A DNA stretch of 64,000 bases from Micrasema longulum (lineage: Eukaryota; Arthropoda; Insecta; Trichoptera; Brachycentridae), in the NCBI GenBank assembly GCA_022494885.1, contig JAGVSM010002872.1, positions 163,567 through 227,566 of the forward strand, in the 5' to 3' direction. Under the pieces are notes generated by a model. It made no database searches. It was not told where the DNA came from and worked only from the letters and a program-made list of their open reading frames with translations. Numbering within the stretch: position 1 is the stretch's first letter; each line of letters opens with the position of its first letter. This document shows, piece by piece, positions 44,310 to 54,899 of the stretch. Both the position numbers and the translations under genes were made by a program.

Positions 44310-44510
44310 GGAATATGGTTGCTGAGGGTTGGAGCTTCTACCCCAGTAAGAGATAAACAGACGGCACGAGGTTGCCGTTTAATGCGTTATTACATCGCGA
44401 ATAAATAACGCTTTGAATTATGAAGCGTGAGTGTAACGGCGATGAGGAGTTGAAGTAGCGGCTCTTGGACTACATGCTAGAACTAATTGACTGCGTTGAG
44501 CTGACTTGTT
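44310..44510. other. Higher-complexity island, left of a LINE insertion
   Basis: GCACGAGGTTGCCGTTTAAT, CATCGCGAATAAATAACGC and GTGTAACGGCGATGAGG stand out from AT-rich surroundings. With 44850-45100 it may have been one block before the LINE at 44515-44848 inserted. Confidence 0.3.
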
Positions 44511-44511
44511 T

Positions 44512-44850
44512 ATTTATTTTGTTTATTTAACACTTTATTTACAATACAATATATTCATATAAGGTCGGGCATATTGCCTTAAAGCGTTTCTTCCTATCTA
44601 CCGAAACCGTTCAGTTTGAGAAAATTACATGTACATGGACTTATTCTAAGGAATTATACTGAATCTTATAATTTTATATATTTGATAACCAAAAATATTT
44701 TATTTTTTTTATTGTGCACTACTTTGAAGAGAGAAAAGGAGATGGGAAGGAAAGAAATATGAGCAAGGAACAACTCAAATATTTAGATAGTGACATTTCA
44801 ATCTTGATTTGAATGTTAATAAAAAGGGGCATCTCTAACATTACTTGTTA
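44512..44850 (-). mobile_element. LINE family L1x 3' end, minus-strand copy
   Basis: The reverse complement has the family blocks TTAACATTCAAATCAAGATT, TGTCACTATCTAAATATTTG, GATTCAGTATAATTCC, TTTTCTCAAACTGAACGG, GCTTTAAGGCAATATGCCCG (palindrome partly lost) and a tail of AAATAAACAAAATAAATAAA. The copy is 5'-truncated. Confidence 0.8.
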
Positions 44851-44851
44851 G

Positions 44852-45110
44852 AGACCTACTTGTTGGGCTGACTATCCGGGCTGACTGGAGCTGTCTGGGC
44901 GTTACTAAGCCCTGTGGTATCTTTATAGGCCGTTTTGCTTTGTTTTTCATATCTCCTTGGTATGAACGATGTTAATGTACTGCCGGACGTTGCTCTCGTG
45001 TCTTGCGGAATATATTGTATTGAATTCAATAAAAAAAATACGACTCGCCTCATCGGTCGTCGCTTTATATTTCAGGTGAAATGATTAAGCAGATATGTGT
45101 TATTGACTAT
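44852..45110. other. Higher-complexity island, right of a LINE insertion
   Basis: CTGACTATCCGGGCTGACTG, GTACTGCCGGACGTTGCTC and CTCATCGGTCGTCGC lie here, with no repeat family recognised. It is a regulatory or exonic candidate only by composition. Confidence 0.25.
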
Positions 45111-45235
45111 GGACTTTAAACCCGACAATATTTTCATATTATTTCAAGAACGCTATACATAGGCGGTTGGGATTTAGTTCTCCGTTTCCAATTATATACA
45201 ATGTTAGTAACATACAGTAGCTAGATCGCAACACG

Positions 45236-45320
45236 TATATTGCATTGCAGCTACAGAGTGCACGGACTGTTAAAAATCTAGCCCCCATAAACGTTTTAAG
45301 AATAAAGTGACTGGCGTGTT
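45236..45320. repeat. Tandem repeat unit, copy 1 of 3
   Basis: TGCAGCTACAGAGTGCACGG and ACTGTTAAAAATCTAG recur at 46510-46545 (TGCATCCACAGGGCGCACGG) and 46663-46692 (TGCAGCTACAAAACGCATGG). The LINE at 45340-46503 lies between copies 1 and 2. Confidence 0.55.
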
Positions 45321-45339
45321 TTAAAAAAAATATATATAC

Positions 45340-46469
45340 ATACATATAAATTCTAGATTACGAGATAATAAATGTAAAAATAATGTAAAAATCAATAACT
45401 TCATATCAAATAGCTTCCTAGTAACTTCTGGTGTACCACAGGGTGCCCACTTGGCCCCTCTTCTATTTAATCTGTTTGTTAATGATGCTGCTAATGTTTT
45501 TTCTTTTACAAAATTCTGGCTTTTTGCTGACGATAACAAGATACTTAAGCTAATTAAAAATATTGATGACTGTGTCAGACTCCAAGAAGACATAAATGCA
45601 TTTCATACTTGGTGCAAAACTAATAACATGGAACTTAACATCGATAAATGCAAAATTATTTCATACCATAAATGTAAACATCCTTTATTTTTGATTATAA
45701 ACTTAATGGCCAAGTTCTTTCGATTGTCACCTCTATAAGAGATCTTGGAGTGATCCTAGATAATAAACTAACTTTTCTGGAACACTTTGATAATATAGTA
45801 AACAGATCCTTAAAAATTTTGGGCTTTATTAATAGAACTACGTCTGATTTCCAAAGTATGCTTACACTTAAAACACTTTATTGCTCTTTAGTTCGCCCTA
45901 TTCTTGAATATGCATCTGTAATCTGGTCCCCTCATTATGCTGTTCATATCAAGCGCCTTGAATCAGTTCAACATCGTTTTATAAGAAAAATTGCATGGAA
46001 GATGGGATTGGAAAGAGGAGACTATTCATATTCTGATATGGAGAGGTTTTAAGCATATCAAGTCTTGAAAAACGCAGATGCATTGCAGATATAATCTGCA
46101 TGTATAAAATTATGAACTGTCTCATTGATGCCCCTGAAATTTTGCAAAAGATTCTTTTTAACGTTCCCACCCGTAGACTAAGAAATAATGAAATGCTTTT
46201 CCTCGGTCACTACAGGACCAATTATGGTGCACAGTCGCCTTTGCCCAGAATGATCAGGCGGGTGAACGATCATCAAGATCTTGATTATTATGGTGTAAGG
46301 ATGTCTTTCTTTACAAATCAGCTAAAGAATCTGTATAGTTAGCCTATGCTTTTTACTTAATCTAAAAAAATCTATCATCTGTCTTTGCTGCTTATTTCTG
46401 TTCCTTATATTTTTTTATTCCTTTGTAAAAATTTCTTTTAATTGTAATGTTTATAATGGACTTTGTCCG

Positions 46470-46503
<34 letters not shown>
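45340..46503 (+). pseudogene. LINE with partial RT domain and tail (family L2x)
   Basis: This is the best-preserved RT here. TSGVPQGAHLAPLLFNLF (RT block 4/B) is followed by WLFADDNKI (catalytic F-A-D-D), LNIDKCKIISYH and RDLGVILDNKLTF. After a frameshift at about 45700-45745 come LGFINRTTSDF, LVRPILEYASVIWSP, RLESVQHRFIRK, and (second frameshift at about 46050) SLEKRRCIADIICMYKI and NVPTRRLRN. The stop is at 46340. A 3' UTR and (AAAT)n tail (46471-46503) follow. It is Jockey/I-type by motif order, and 5'-truncated within the RT domain. Confidence 0.9.
46471..46503 (+). repeat. (TAAA)n tail of the LINE
   Basis: About eight TAAA units directly follow the LINE 3' UTR (GGACTTTGTCCG, itself a short palindrome). 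The same GGCCGTATAAATAATAAATA arrangement ends the copy at 61618. Confidence 0.85.
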
Positions 46504-46504
<1 letters not shown>

Positions 46505-46505
<1 letters not shown>

Positions 46506-47490
46506 ATCCTGCATCCACAGGGCGCACGGACAGTTGAAAATCTAGACCTAATGTTTTTATAGTTTAAGTTTATGATAGAATAGTGTTAGTGAAGAGTTTT
46601 CGTTATTAAGTAAAATTAATTTATATAATATCAAAGCTAATCTAACCAAACGTCTTGCAGCTACAAAACGCATGGACGAATGAAATTCTAGAAACTAAAA
46701 AAATGATTTTCATATTTTTTTTAATTAACTACATCGAGAAAAAGTAAACTCACCCAAATACTTACGGGTCATAGTGTGTTCATCGGCTACCTGCGTCGTT
46801 TAAGCTCTCCGAGATCGACAGGCGCCTATGCGATGATAAAACTCCTTAAGATGTCCCTCACCTAATGATGCATTGCCCCTTTTTCAGCTTTCAGAGACAA
46901 CAGCTGGAGGCGCGATGCAGAAGCCTAGGTGAAGATCTACGCGACATCCCATCAGTGATAAGTTATAAAGAACTAACATGACAGGTAGTAGTATACACGG
47001 TCAAAATAGTGAAGGCAATTGGTAAAATAAACCAAAGTAGGGAATAAAATTCCGAACACTCTTTTAGTGAAACGGAAGGCCTGTTGACAGTAGTTAACAG
47101 ACCGGCTTCTCCTGAAGTGTTTTAAGTGATTTTCTCTCCACATGAGCAAATGCTGAGAAGTTACTGATTTGTCCACTTTAGTATATCCTTCCTGATCCCA
47201 ACAGTCAAGATAAATTTAAAGAAATATAATTGCAGAAATTTGATCTTTTGAAATATAAACCTTGTATACTTTAGGCGAGGTAAAAAATAATGCAACTCCC
47301 ATGTAGAAACAATCCAAGTAATATGTTTGGTGAGTGTAAATATACAAAAAGTAAACAGTAAGAGAAAATAAACAAAAGGGGCATTCCTTAACATCATTTA
47401 TGGTTTACAAGATAACAAAAGCGACGATCAATAATAGTGACTGTTGTGGTCCAGTTTCCGGTATCCTCTGCTCATTTGCCAACATCTGGC
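46505..47490. other. Non-coding stretch with repeat copies and a complex patch
   Basis: It holds tandem-repeat copies 2 and 3 (46505-46695), a more complex patch at 46790-46970 (GAGATCGACAGGCGCC, GCTGGAGGCGCGATGC) of unknown nature, and the dispersed repeat at 47115-47165 matching 30676-30740. No gene is supported. Confidence 0.4.
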
Positions 47491-47491
47491 T

Positions 47492-48246
47492 AAATTAGGG
47501 TTGCCATATTTCGCTAGGGTCTCGTCAAGACGCTCTGCAATGCAGATATGTAGTTAAAAAAAGAAATTTCATAACGGTTTTTCACAAATACAATAGAAAT
47601 GTTTTTCTTACATTTTATGTGTTGTTTCTCGCGGAAGAAGTACCGCTGGCCATATTTGTTATATGACTTAATATTAACGTAATACTGCAATATTGATCCT
47701 ACAGTCCCTGGGCCGCGATTATGAACGGCTATCTTCATCGGTATATACTGAGACGGTATAAACTAATATGGATATTTATGTAAGGTGTGTATATTTGTAT
47801 GAAAATTCAAAGTATCTTCGTCGTTAACCGGTAATTTGACATGTTTAGAAAAAAAATTGTAAACTTATTATATTTTTCATAGAGAAAACTTAATTTTACT
47901 TTCTAGACAAAATTGAAGATAAATTTTAACTTCCCACCAGAATATGTACCCTGGCAGCAGAAGACATTTTTATCATTTTATTTTTATGAGCAGGAATGGA
48001 ATTACTGACTTTCACTATATTAAAGCAAGTTCAGCTTCCACGAAGTTCTTTAGATACATCAATTGCTGAAAGCTTTTCCACCTATATACCTCATAGTCAA
48101 TACGGCAGTGGAAGATTTTTGTTGATTGACAGCGTTGCACTGTGTAAGTTTAAATCGGGACATTATAGGTTTCATCGGGACGTCGGGACAGGAGATTCAA
48201 TAACGATGACAGTCCCGATATATCGGGACGGATGTCAACCCTAGGC
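47492..48246. mobile_element. Possible TIR transposon with TAGGGTTG ends
   Basis: TTAGGGTTGCCAT (about 47496) and the inverted CTAGGGTTGACAT (48231-48243) could be a terminal pair about 750 bp apart. Next to the right end is a perfect 18-bp palindrome GTCCCGATATATCGGGAC (48212-48229), plus extra CGGGAC words. The left end lacks the palindrome, so the pairing is tentative. The 82-codon frame at 47996-48244 is unrecognised. Confidence 0.35.
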
Positions 48247-48249
48247 TAA

Positions 48250-48965
48250 ATGCTTAGACTAGTGGACTATTATCATCCCTTTTACCCACGGTGCGCTGCT
48301 TGCTCCCCGGTAAATATGAATGCATAATGCACATGTTATTGTGTAGGTATATATTGTCAGCTTTGTGTACTTTTTTGGTCTTCAAATGTTTGATTCTTTT
48401 TTCGTTATATTGATATTAGAAAAACGAGTGATATTTGAGTTATTTTGTGTAACAAAGGATAAAGGGAAATTGCATTATTTGTGTTTTTAAATAAACGAAG
48501 ATAGCAAACGTTTAGTAGCACTGTTATAATATTATACGAAAACTATTTGAGGTTGTTAAATTTAAGCACCTGCTTGTCACAAATAAACACATTCTAACCC
48601 ATTACATTTATAAAATCACGTTTGAGAGTTTTCACTGTTTCCATATATGTATTATTGTTAAAATAAAGCATCCAATATAATTTGTTGTCAAAACAATGCT
48701 CTCATATTATATTATATAAATGAATTAACATTATATTCCCAAATTTTAAGCTACGTTTGGAAAGATAAACTGTTTCACACCCAGCCGGTATGGTGGCTGG
48801 GCAGGAATATAAAACATTATTTTTGAATTGTTTTAACATACGAGGACATCGTTAAAAGGTAAAAAAATATTCTCACAAATGCTTGTACGTTTGTGCATTT
48901 TAAAAACATTAGCACAAGTATTTCAAATACATTTTTAAATAAAACTAATGAAACTTCTACTTACA
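48250..48965. other. AT-rich non-coding stretch, nothing recognised
   Basis: No feature can be supported. Confidence 0.5.
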
Positions 48966-48970
48966 TTTAG

Positions 48971-49165
48971 GTGCCGTGGTGCAGTTGACTGTCTAATTAC
49001 GAAACGGGCGTCGATTCCCGCCAGTTGCAGTAAAAAAATTCAAGATTTTTTTTTCTCAATTTGTCTGGATGTTGTGGGATATTTTTCATAACTTTCTTTT
49101 ACTTACTCTCTTTTCCCACCTGATGACAAGCCTCTAAAATAGAGACAAAGCGAGTTATTCCTTTT
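48971..49165 (+). mobile_element. tRNA-headed SINE, family 3, copy 2
   Basis: GTGCCGTGGTGCAGTTG, B-box GCGTCGATTCCCGCCAGTTG, then TTTTTTTTCTCAATTTGTCTGG and GCCTCTAAAATAGAGAC, collinear with 1871-2095. The head has a deletion of about 10 bp between the boxes. Confidence 0.65.
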
Positions 49166-49279
49166 AAAAAAGTAAAACACATACGTAAATTTAGAATCGA
49201 AACATAGGACTATATTAAATTGTCTTTAATAAAATGAAAAAACGATTAGTTTGTAAAAGATAAAAACATTTTTTGCTTA

Positions 49280-49415
49280 AATTTATTGCAACAGAGAGGG
49301 AAAACATTATTGAGGAGGGAATATGGAAGTCTAGGCATTTACAGAGCTTATGAACTGTCATTGGCTGGTTTAAGTGTCATTGTCATTCTGCCCATGTTTA
49401 AACATCCACATTTTT
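49280..49415 (+). mobile_element. MITE-A copy, 5' half
   Basis: TTGCAACAGAGAGGGAAAAC, GGAATATGGAAGTCTAGG and TGTCATTGGCTGGTTTAAG, then the family sequence ends near TGTTTAAACATCCACATTTT. Confidence 0.65.
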
Positions 49416-49819
49416 TGTTATTTATGTTCAAATGAATACCTTCGTGGTAAAACATTTAAATTATTGTTAGTTAATATTAATAGTATAATCACTTACCGAA
49501 TTTTTATGTCTAGTGGTTTTGAGTCAGGACACTCACTACACCAACATGCAAATACTAAAATACACTTTCAACTTTACCATCACCGTAGTATACTTGATAT
49601 TTAGGAAAAAATACAAGAATTAAATTATCTCCTTTAACTTAACATGTAAACTTATATTGACCAACATTTATTCGTTTTTTTTAACTAAATAAAATTTTCC
49701 CTAAAACACTCATTTTCTCTTTCAGAATTACAAATTAATCAAACCGTTTAAAATTTGGCATTTAAATTTTTACATTCTTCAACTTACCTTAATTACTAAG
49801 GAAGCTCTTTGATTCCTTG

Positions 49820-50150
49820 ACCTTTTTCTATTAAGAAGTGGTCTTCGTGAAAATGTCCGCGTTATATAAAACGCAGGGCGTTTTCAGGGAAGGGGAAATT
49901 ATCAGCAAACACACCTTCAGAGATCGCAAGCTCAAGCGGCGATTCTCATAACCCCTTAACTCCTCGAGCTATTCTGGCTCTTCCAGTTCAAGAGGTCCGC
50001 GTATAAAAGAGTTATTACAAGAATATATCAGAGCGGTCGGCAGCCGAAACGTAATGTGATAACGGGCGAACAAGCTGGGGAGATCAACTGTGTTATTGCC
50101 TGCCAAATGGGACCTCGTTCAGGAGAGAAAATTCTCTGCGCTACTTATAC
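49820..50150. other. Higher-complexity island, possible conserved element
   Basis: It contains GTCCGCGTTATATAAAACGC, GCAAGCTCAAGCGGCG, AGAGCGGTCGGCAGCCG and GGTCCGCGTATAAAAGAG (two TATAAA words). There is no repeat signature. TATA-containing promoter-like sequence is possible, and a regulatory role is inferred. Confidence 0.3.
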
Positions 50151-50389
50151 TTAATCCAACCTTACCTTAAAAAAGCTGTCAGAATGATTATTTATTAGGT
50201 TTAAAACTACTGAACTGTTTGTTTTTATTTATAAATATACAATTTCGTCTTGTAGTATAAAAAATAAAAAATATCAAACCTAATTTACACTTTTGGTAAA
50301 AATCTAAGAAATTTGCATTAGAGAATATTTCAAAAAACCAAACAAGGAAGATCCAAATGGACACGAAGCCAAATAGTAAATGGGCATCA

Positions 50390-50560
50390 TCCCTCGTTAC
50401 CCACACATGAGCATCTTTCATTTACGAGGAGTAAGCAACCAGCCTCGCAGCCACAGCCCCAGCTGTTAGCCACGTGTTTTCAGTTACCAGGCAGGGGCTA
50501 CCCATATGCGGGACTACTCGTACTCGACGTACTCTTGGGACTTTGGTAGTCTATTCCATA
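50390..50560. other. Short higher-complexity island
   Basis: CAGCCTCGCAGCCACAGCCC, AGCCACGTGTTTTC (E-box-like CACGTG) and GGCAGGGGCTACCC lie in AT-rich surroundings. No coding or transposon signature is seen. Confidence 0.25.
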
Positions 50561-50984
50561 TTCTTGTTAAAAACCATGTTAAAACCGTAATTATTTATTT
50601 AGTTGTTCATTGTTCAAGTTGTAACATGAACAGTTGACCAATTTACTACTCTGCTCAATGTATATTTTTAATTGAAATCATATTTAAGTTGCTAAAATTC
50701 CATTAGTCTATGCGCTTTGTAACTGCGCCCTCGAGGTAAATTAAACAAAAATGGCTCAACATAAATTATCCATTTTAGCAAATTCACAGGCATGCGTCAT
50801 TCCTGGTTGTGAAACTATAAGGTAAATGTACTCAATAAATGTATTTAAACTGTTTTTTTTTTTTTAATTTTGCAAACCCATAAATTAAGAGAGTGCTCTC
50901 ACGGCCGTGAAAATTGAACGGATTGAGCCATACTAAATCCTTTATTAATGAAATATCTAATGGAATTTTTAAGACCGCCGTGTA

Positions 50985-51215
50985 ATGGAGAAATACTATC
51001 CACTTCGTGGTCAGTGCATTTGTCAACCACGAATTTTTGAGTTTTATTTTAACATAAAACATTTATTTATAAATGTCCTTCTACACTGCAGAATTCCATA
51101 GTCAGTGGTCTGGAACCTAAAGCATAGGACTGATAATTTCACCACAAATAATTCAGGATACTCTACAATTGATATACCAACGCTACGTCCTGTATACCCT
51201 GAGAAGGGTATAACA
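50985..51215 (+). mobile_element. SINE family 1, strongly diverged plus-strand copy
   Basis: CACTTCGTGGTCAGTGCATT (head), then TGGTCTGGAACCTAAAGC, GCATAGGACTGATAAT, ATTGATATACCAACGCT and a GGGTATAACAACGATGATAA end follow the family order. The B-box is not recognisable. Confidence 0.6.
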
Positions 51216-51249
51216 ACGATGATAAACCTAGTCTTATTTTATTAACATT

Positions 51250-51500
51250 CATAAGCAAATCACTTTTCTTGCACACATCGTAGACTTTTGTTACCAAAAT
51301 CTTCTTTGTTGCTAGCAAGAACCTCGGTATTATCAGCATTAAAAAGACGATTGACAGTTAAATTACTTATTTTTATTCCCATTCTTAAATCTTTCATTTT
51401 TTCCATAAAGTTATCGACGTGTACGTTAAACAACCGTGGTGACATTACTCCTTTAGGAATGTCAAACTACGATGTAAATTACCTATTTATCCTCACTAAA
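51250..51500 (-). pseudogene. LINE RT-domain fragment
   Basis: Minus-strand translation reads (P)KGVMSPRLFNVHVDNFMEK, then NRLFNADNTEVLASNKEDF. This is the QG...SP.LF....d......g....N.L.FADD......s...l span of a non-LTR RT with the catalytic ADD changed to ADN. It is flanked by no other part of the same element. Confidence 0.75.
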
Positions 51501-51594
51501 CTCGTATGCAGTGCTGTTCTTATACAGTGACGCAACGCAACAGCCCGTCTCAGGTTACTCACTCTACTCGCTCTATCATTATCATCATTCCCTT

Positions 51595-51845
51595 TCCGCA
51601 CCTAATGGTGCATAGGGCACTGCATTAGTACACCAATCGCAGTGTATCTTGATCATCTTTTTTTTGTAACATGTAAGTAAGATGATCAGTCTTACGCTTC
51701 AGGTACCAGTCCAGGGATTATGAAATATTCTGGTGCGAAAAAATCCTTTTAAATAAATATTGTAAATTAACCATGTCGGGAATCGAACCCGAAACCTCTT
51801 GAATGGTAGGTAAACGCGCTGACCGTTACACCACGAGGCCAACCT
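51595..51845 (-). mobile_element. tRNA-headed SINE, family 1, full-length minus-strand copy
   Basis: From right to left: A-box region ACACCACGAGGCCAACC, B-box GGGAATCGAACCCG, body GTCTTACGCTTCAGGTACC, and tail ACACCAATCGCAGTGTATC with CCTAATGGTGCATAGGGCAC. All family blocks are present with little decay, so this is probably among the younger copies. Confidence 0.85.
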
Positions 51846-51922
51846 TTTCCATACTCTGATTAAATCTAAATTATTACTGAAAACTTCCCCACCGTTCCCC
51901 CGCTTGCGTCTGGAGATATTCA

Positions 51923-52920
51923 ATTATACAGGATGTCCGGTGAATTTCTAAATTTGACTACACTTTGGACGAATGAGCCGCATGCTTTTGCTATCGGCGG
52001 TTGACATTTGTGGATTTTTCAAAATCGAATCTCTTCCGCGCCTAGACCTTTTCATCGGATACAGACGACTCGGATGAAGTTGCGCTGTGGCAATGACTGT
52101 TTAGTGCTGTTTCTGAAGCATTTTATCTGTTAACTCAATTTCGCATTTATCATATTCAAGGCACGCGACTTATCCCGCAAATGCTGTAACTTCTACAGAA
52201 TTTGCGTAGCGCCGCTGTCACAGTAAGCAAAAATTGTATTTTAATTACACCTCACTAGCGAAACAACGCCCCCTTTTCAACAAATGTTTTTTTTGTAATA
52301 AATAAAAACGTAATTTTTTACTAAAATGCTTTAAATTATTCTAGCTGCTTGCGTTTAAAAGTTCTAACAATTTTAAGTACATAATATACACATTATTTTT
52401 AGTACGTGTATTTTGTACATACACAAATCTGGATTTCTCCTAAGGGGGAGTAGGTATATATTTTTTATTAATATCCCTACAGAGATGAGGTAGAATTTTT
52501 TCAAATTCAGGATTGTGGATATTCGAGCGTTTACAGGGCTTATGACCTGTGATGACCTGAGTACTTAATTTAACTCGGAAGAGTCTTAAATACATAAAAA
52601 TAAAGTAATATGCTAATTAAAAATACTTAACTTCAATATCAATACATAGATGGCGCTCCAACACGCTTGTGAATGGTTTCTCATTTAATAACATATATAC
52701 AAAAATCAAAAAAATTTTACCTGTGTCGATATTCGCTAATAAGCGGAATGGTGAATGTTGTAGTACGTAAAAGTGGCCACTTAACCCAGCCAACGACAGG
52801 TCATAAGCCCTGTAAACGCTCGAATATCCACAATCCTGAATTTGAAAAAATTCTACCTCATCTCTGTAGGGATATTAATAAAAAATATACATAATAATAC
52901 CACTGGACATCCTGTATAAT
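51923..52920. mobile_element. 998-bp TIR element hosting a MITE
   Basis: ATTATACAGGATGTCCGGTG (51923-51942) is repeated inverted at 52900-52920 with one mismatch (ATTATACAGGATGTCCAGTG). The termini contain TA. The interior left of the MITE has no coding relic. It is a non-autonomous DNA transposon of unassigned family. Confidence 0.65.
52457..52889. mobile_element. MITE-A variant with perfect 94-bp arms
   Basis: 52457-52550 and 52796-52889 are perfect inverted copies over 94 bp by eye. They include CCCTACAGAGATGAGGTAG and TTTACAGGGCTTATGACCTG, the latter shared with other MITE-A copies. The 245-bp spacer is unrelated except for AAGTGGCCAC...CAGCCAACGACAGG on the right. The identity of the arms contrasts with the decay of other copies. 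Confidence 0.85.
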
Positions 52921-53177
52921 AAAATATCTCAAAACGCAAGCGTTGGAGGGGTGGGTAAATTTGAGTAATAATTAAGTTCCACATATAGAACACATGTGCA
53001 AAAAATCAGCTGGTTATAAAACATATGGTCTTTAAAACCTTAAATTCCTAGGCCAATTCCACATTTTTTTTTCCATCTTTTCCAATTACTGCCATTATAC
53101 ATCTCCTATCATTACTGTTTCGTGAGTTTTTAACAGCTTTCCAAAATATTTTATTTATTTTTGCCGTTTTTGCTGTC

Positions 53178-53321
53178 TTCACATCCTATTTCTCTCTCTT
53201 TCACACTAAATAAATACACTCTTTTGTATCTGAAACGGACCGATTTTTTTTTTCATTCACATCCTATTTCACTCTCTTTCACACTAAATAAATACACTCT
53301 TTTGTATCTGAAACGGACCGA
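53178..53321 (+). repeat. Recent tandem duplication, 78-bp period
   Basis: TTCACATCCTATTTC(T/A)CTC...GAAACGGACCGA occurs twice (53178-53245 and 53256-53321) with one mismatch over the shared 66 bp. This indicates a recent slippage or unequal-exchange event. Confidence 0.85.
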
Positions 53322-53402
53322 CAAATAATGTTTTTTTGTTGGTTTGCCGCGATTTGGTTTTTGATTACTTTTTATCGTATGGACACGTTTGAATTCAAAC
53401 AT

Positions 53403-53605
53403 TTCATATTAAATTTCCTAGAAATCGAACCCAGGACCTCAAGCATTGTAGGCGAACACGCCAAACCCTACTCCGCAAAGTGGACTTTTCTACAATAGAT
53501 TTCTTCTTTAGGATTTTAACCTGAGTAGCCATTGTATTGAGTTGAAACCACGCGTCCAGGGTTCTGGTTTTATTACATACACAGAACGTTTTCTTTATCC
53601 GCAGG
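53403..53605 (-). mobile_element. SINE family 5, copy 2
   Basis: Inverted B-box AAATCGAACCCAGGACCTC, A-box-side AGGCGAACACGCC, then TTGAGTTGAAACCACGCGTC, CAGGGTTCTGGTTTTATTAC and TTATCCGCAGGGAAATG. It abuts the family 1 copy that follows. Confidence 0.6.
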
Positions 53606-53619
53606 GAAATGAAATGTAA

Positions 53620-53882
53620 AATATGTAGCATTATCATTCCTTTCCACATTAATGGTGCATAGAGAATTGCATTAGTACACAAATCGCGTTGTACCGTTTT
53701 TTTGCTACTTAAAGGCAAGATGATCAGTCTAATGCTTCAGGTACCAGTCTAGGGACTTTGTAATATTTTAGTGTATAAACATCTTCCTAAATAAATATTT
53801 CATGTTAACCGTGTTGAGAATCAAACCTGAGACGTCTTGCATGGTAGACAAACGTGCTGACCATCACACCACGAGGTTTTTT
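53620..53882 (-). mobile_element. tRNA-headed SINE, family 1, full-length minus-strand copy
   Basis: It reads ACACCACGAGG (head end), GTTGAGAATCAAACCTGAG (decayed B-box), AGTCTAATGCTTCAGGTACC and ATTAATGGTGCATAGAGAAT. It is a complete but more decayed copy than 51595-51845. Confidence 0.8.
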
Positions 53883-53889
53883 TAATGAA

Positions 53890-54770
53890 TCCACGAAAAA
53901 TATTCATATAAAAAAATAGTAAAACCGTTTATTCATTGTAATATTATGTTCTTGTTTCAAATGTCCAAATAAATAAATAATTTTACTTTTTAATTGCCCG
54001 TTGAGTCTGAAACTGCTGATCAACATGGAACAGAATATTCCACGAATACTTCGGTTGCACGCTCTCCAAGTTAGTGCATTCACGGTTTGTAAATTAAATA
54101 GAATTTGTTAAAGTGGCCTTCTCTTCCATGGCAAACAATTAAATATAATACGCTTTTGAGGTTTGGACTAACGAGAAGGAGATTAAACAGATGATCGCAT
54201 TATTAAATTAAATTCAATGGTGAGTATTTAGGGTTGTTAGATAAAAGTGGGTACCCCGTTTATTACCACTGAAAACTAGATAGTTTTATTTTTCAAATGT
54301 AAATAATTGACATTATTTGAAATAACGCAAATCTTTGTACATTAAACGAATTTAATTTGCTTAAGAAATCTTTAATGTTGGTTAATTCAAAACTAATAAT
54401 AATTCATTACACGCTTTTAAAATTCATCACATCTTTAATGTTAACCTTATAATTTGTTCTTTACTAAGGTGATTAAAAAAACCAAGTTGTGCAGAAAGCA
54501 GCCAGCCCACAATTTTGAAAATTTGAGATATTGATCTTTTTGGGTGCAGTAAGGTCAATTCTATGTTCTGCTAAAACAGCCAAACCGCTTTCATAAAAAA
54601 ATTGAATTAATCACCTTCTGAAAACGGTGTCGATCACAAAAACGATATTTCTCAATTTGCAGAAAACACCCACAACAGCACTATGAAAACCTAATAGTAC
54701 TTTAAAAATCAATTTAACTGGTCAAATACGTAATTTGATTATTGTTTGTATTATTAAAAAAAAAACTTGT
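53890..54770. other. Non-coding stretch, mostly AT-rich
   Basis: 54000-54180 is a slightly more complex patch (GTGGCCTTCTCTTCCATGGC). Nothing else is recognised. Confidence 0.4.
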
Positions 54771-54776
54771 GTTTAA

Positions 54777-54895
54777 ATTTATTTCAACAGAGAGGGAAAA
54801 CATTTTTGAGAAGTTAAATATGAACAACTCATTAGAGAGGAAATCCAGCCAGTCTGCAAGCATTTCGACATATTAAAAAAATGTTGAAAAACTAA
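54777..54895 (+). mobile_element. MITE-A copy with internal deletion
   Basis: TTTCAACAGAGAGGGAAAAC is joined after about 40 bp to GGAAATCCAGCCAGTCTGC and AGCATTTCGACATATT, the far end of the family. The middle is deleted. Confidence 0.6.
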
Positions 54896-54899
54896 TGTA

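Noticed and set aside
49105..49140. CCTGATGA with a hairpin in SINE family 3
   Set aside because: The hairpin is followed by AAAGC, not GAAAC, and the other copy (about 2040) reads CTGCTCA. The hairpin is a SINE body feature.
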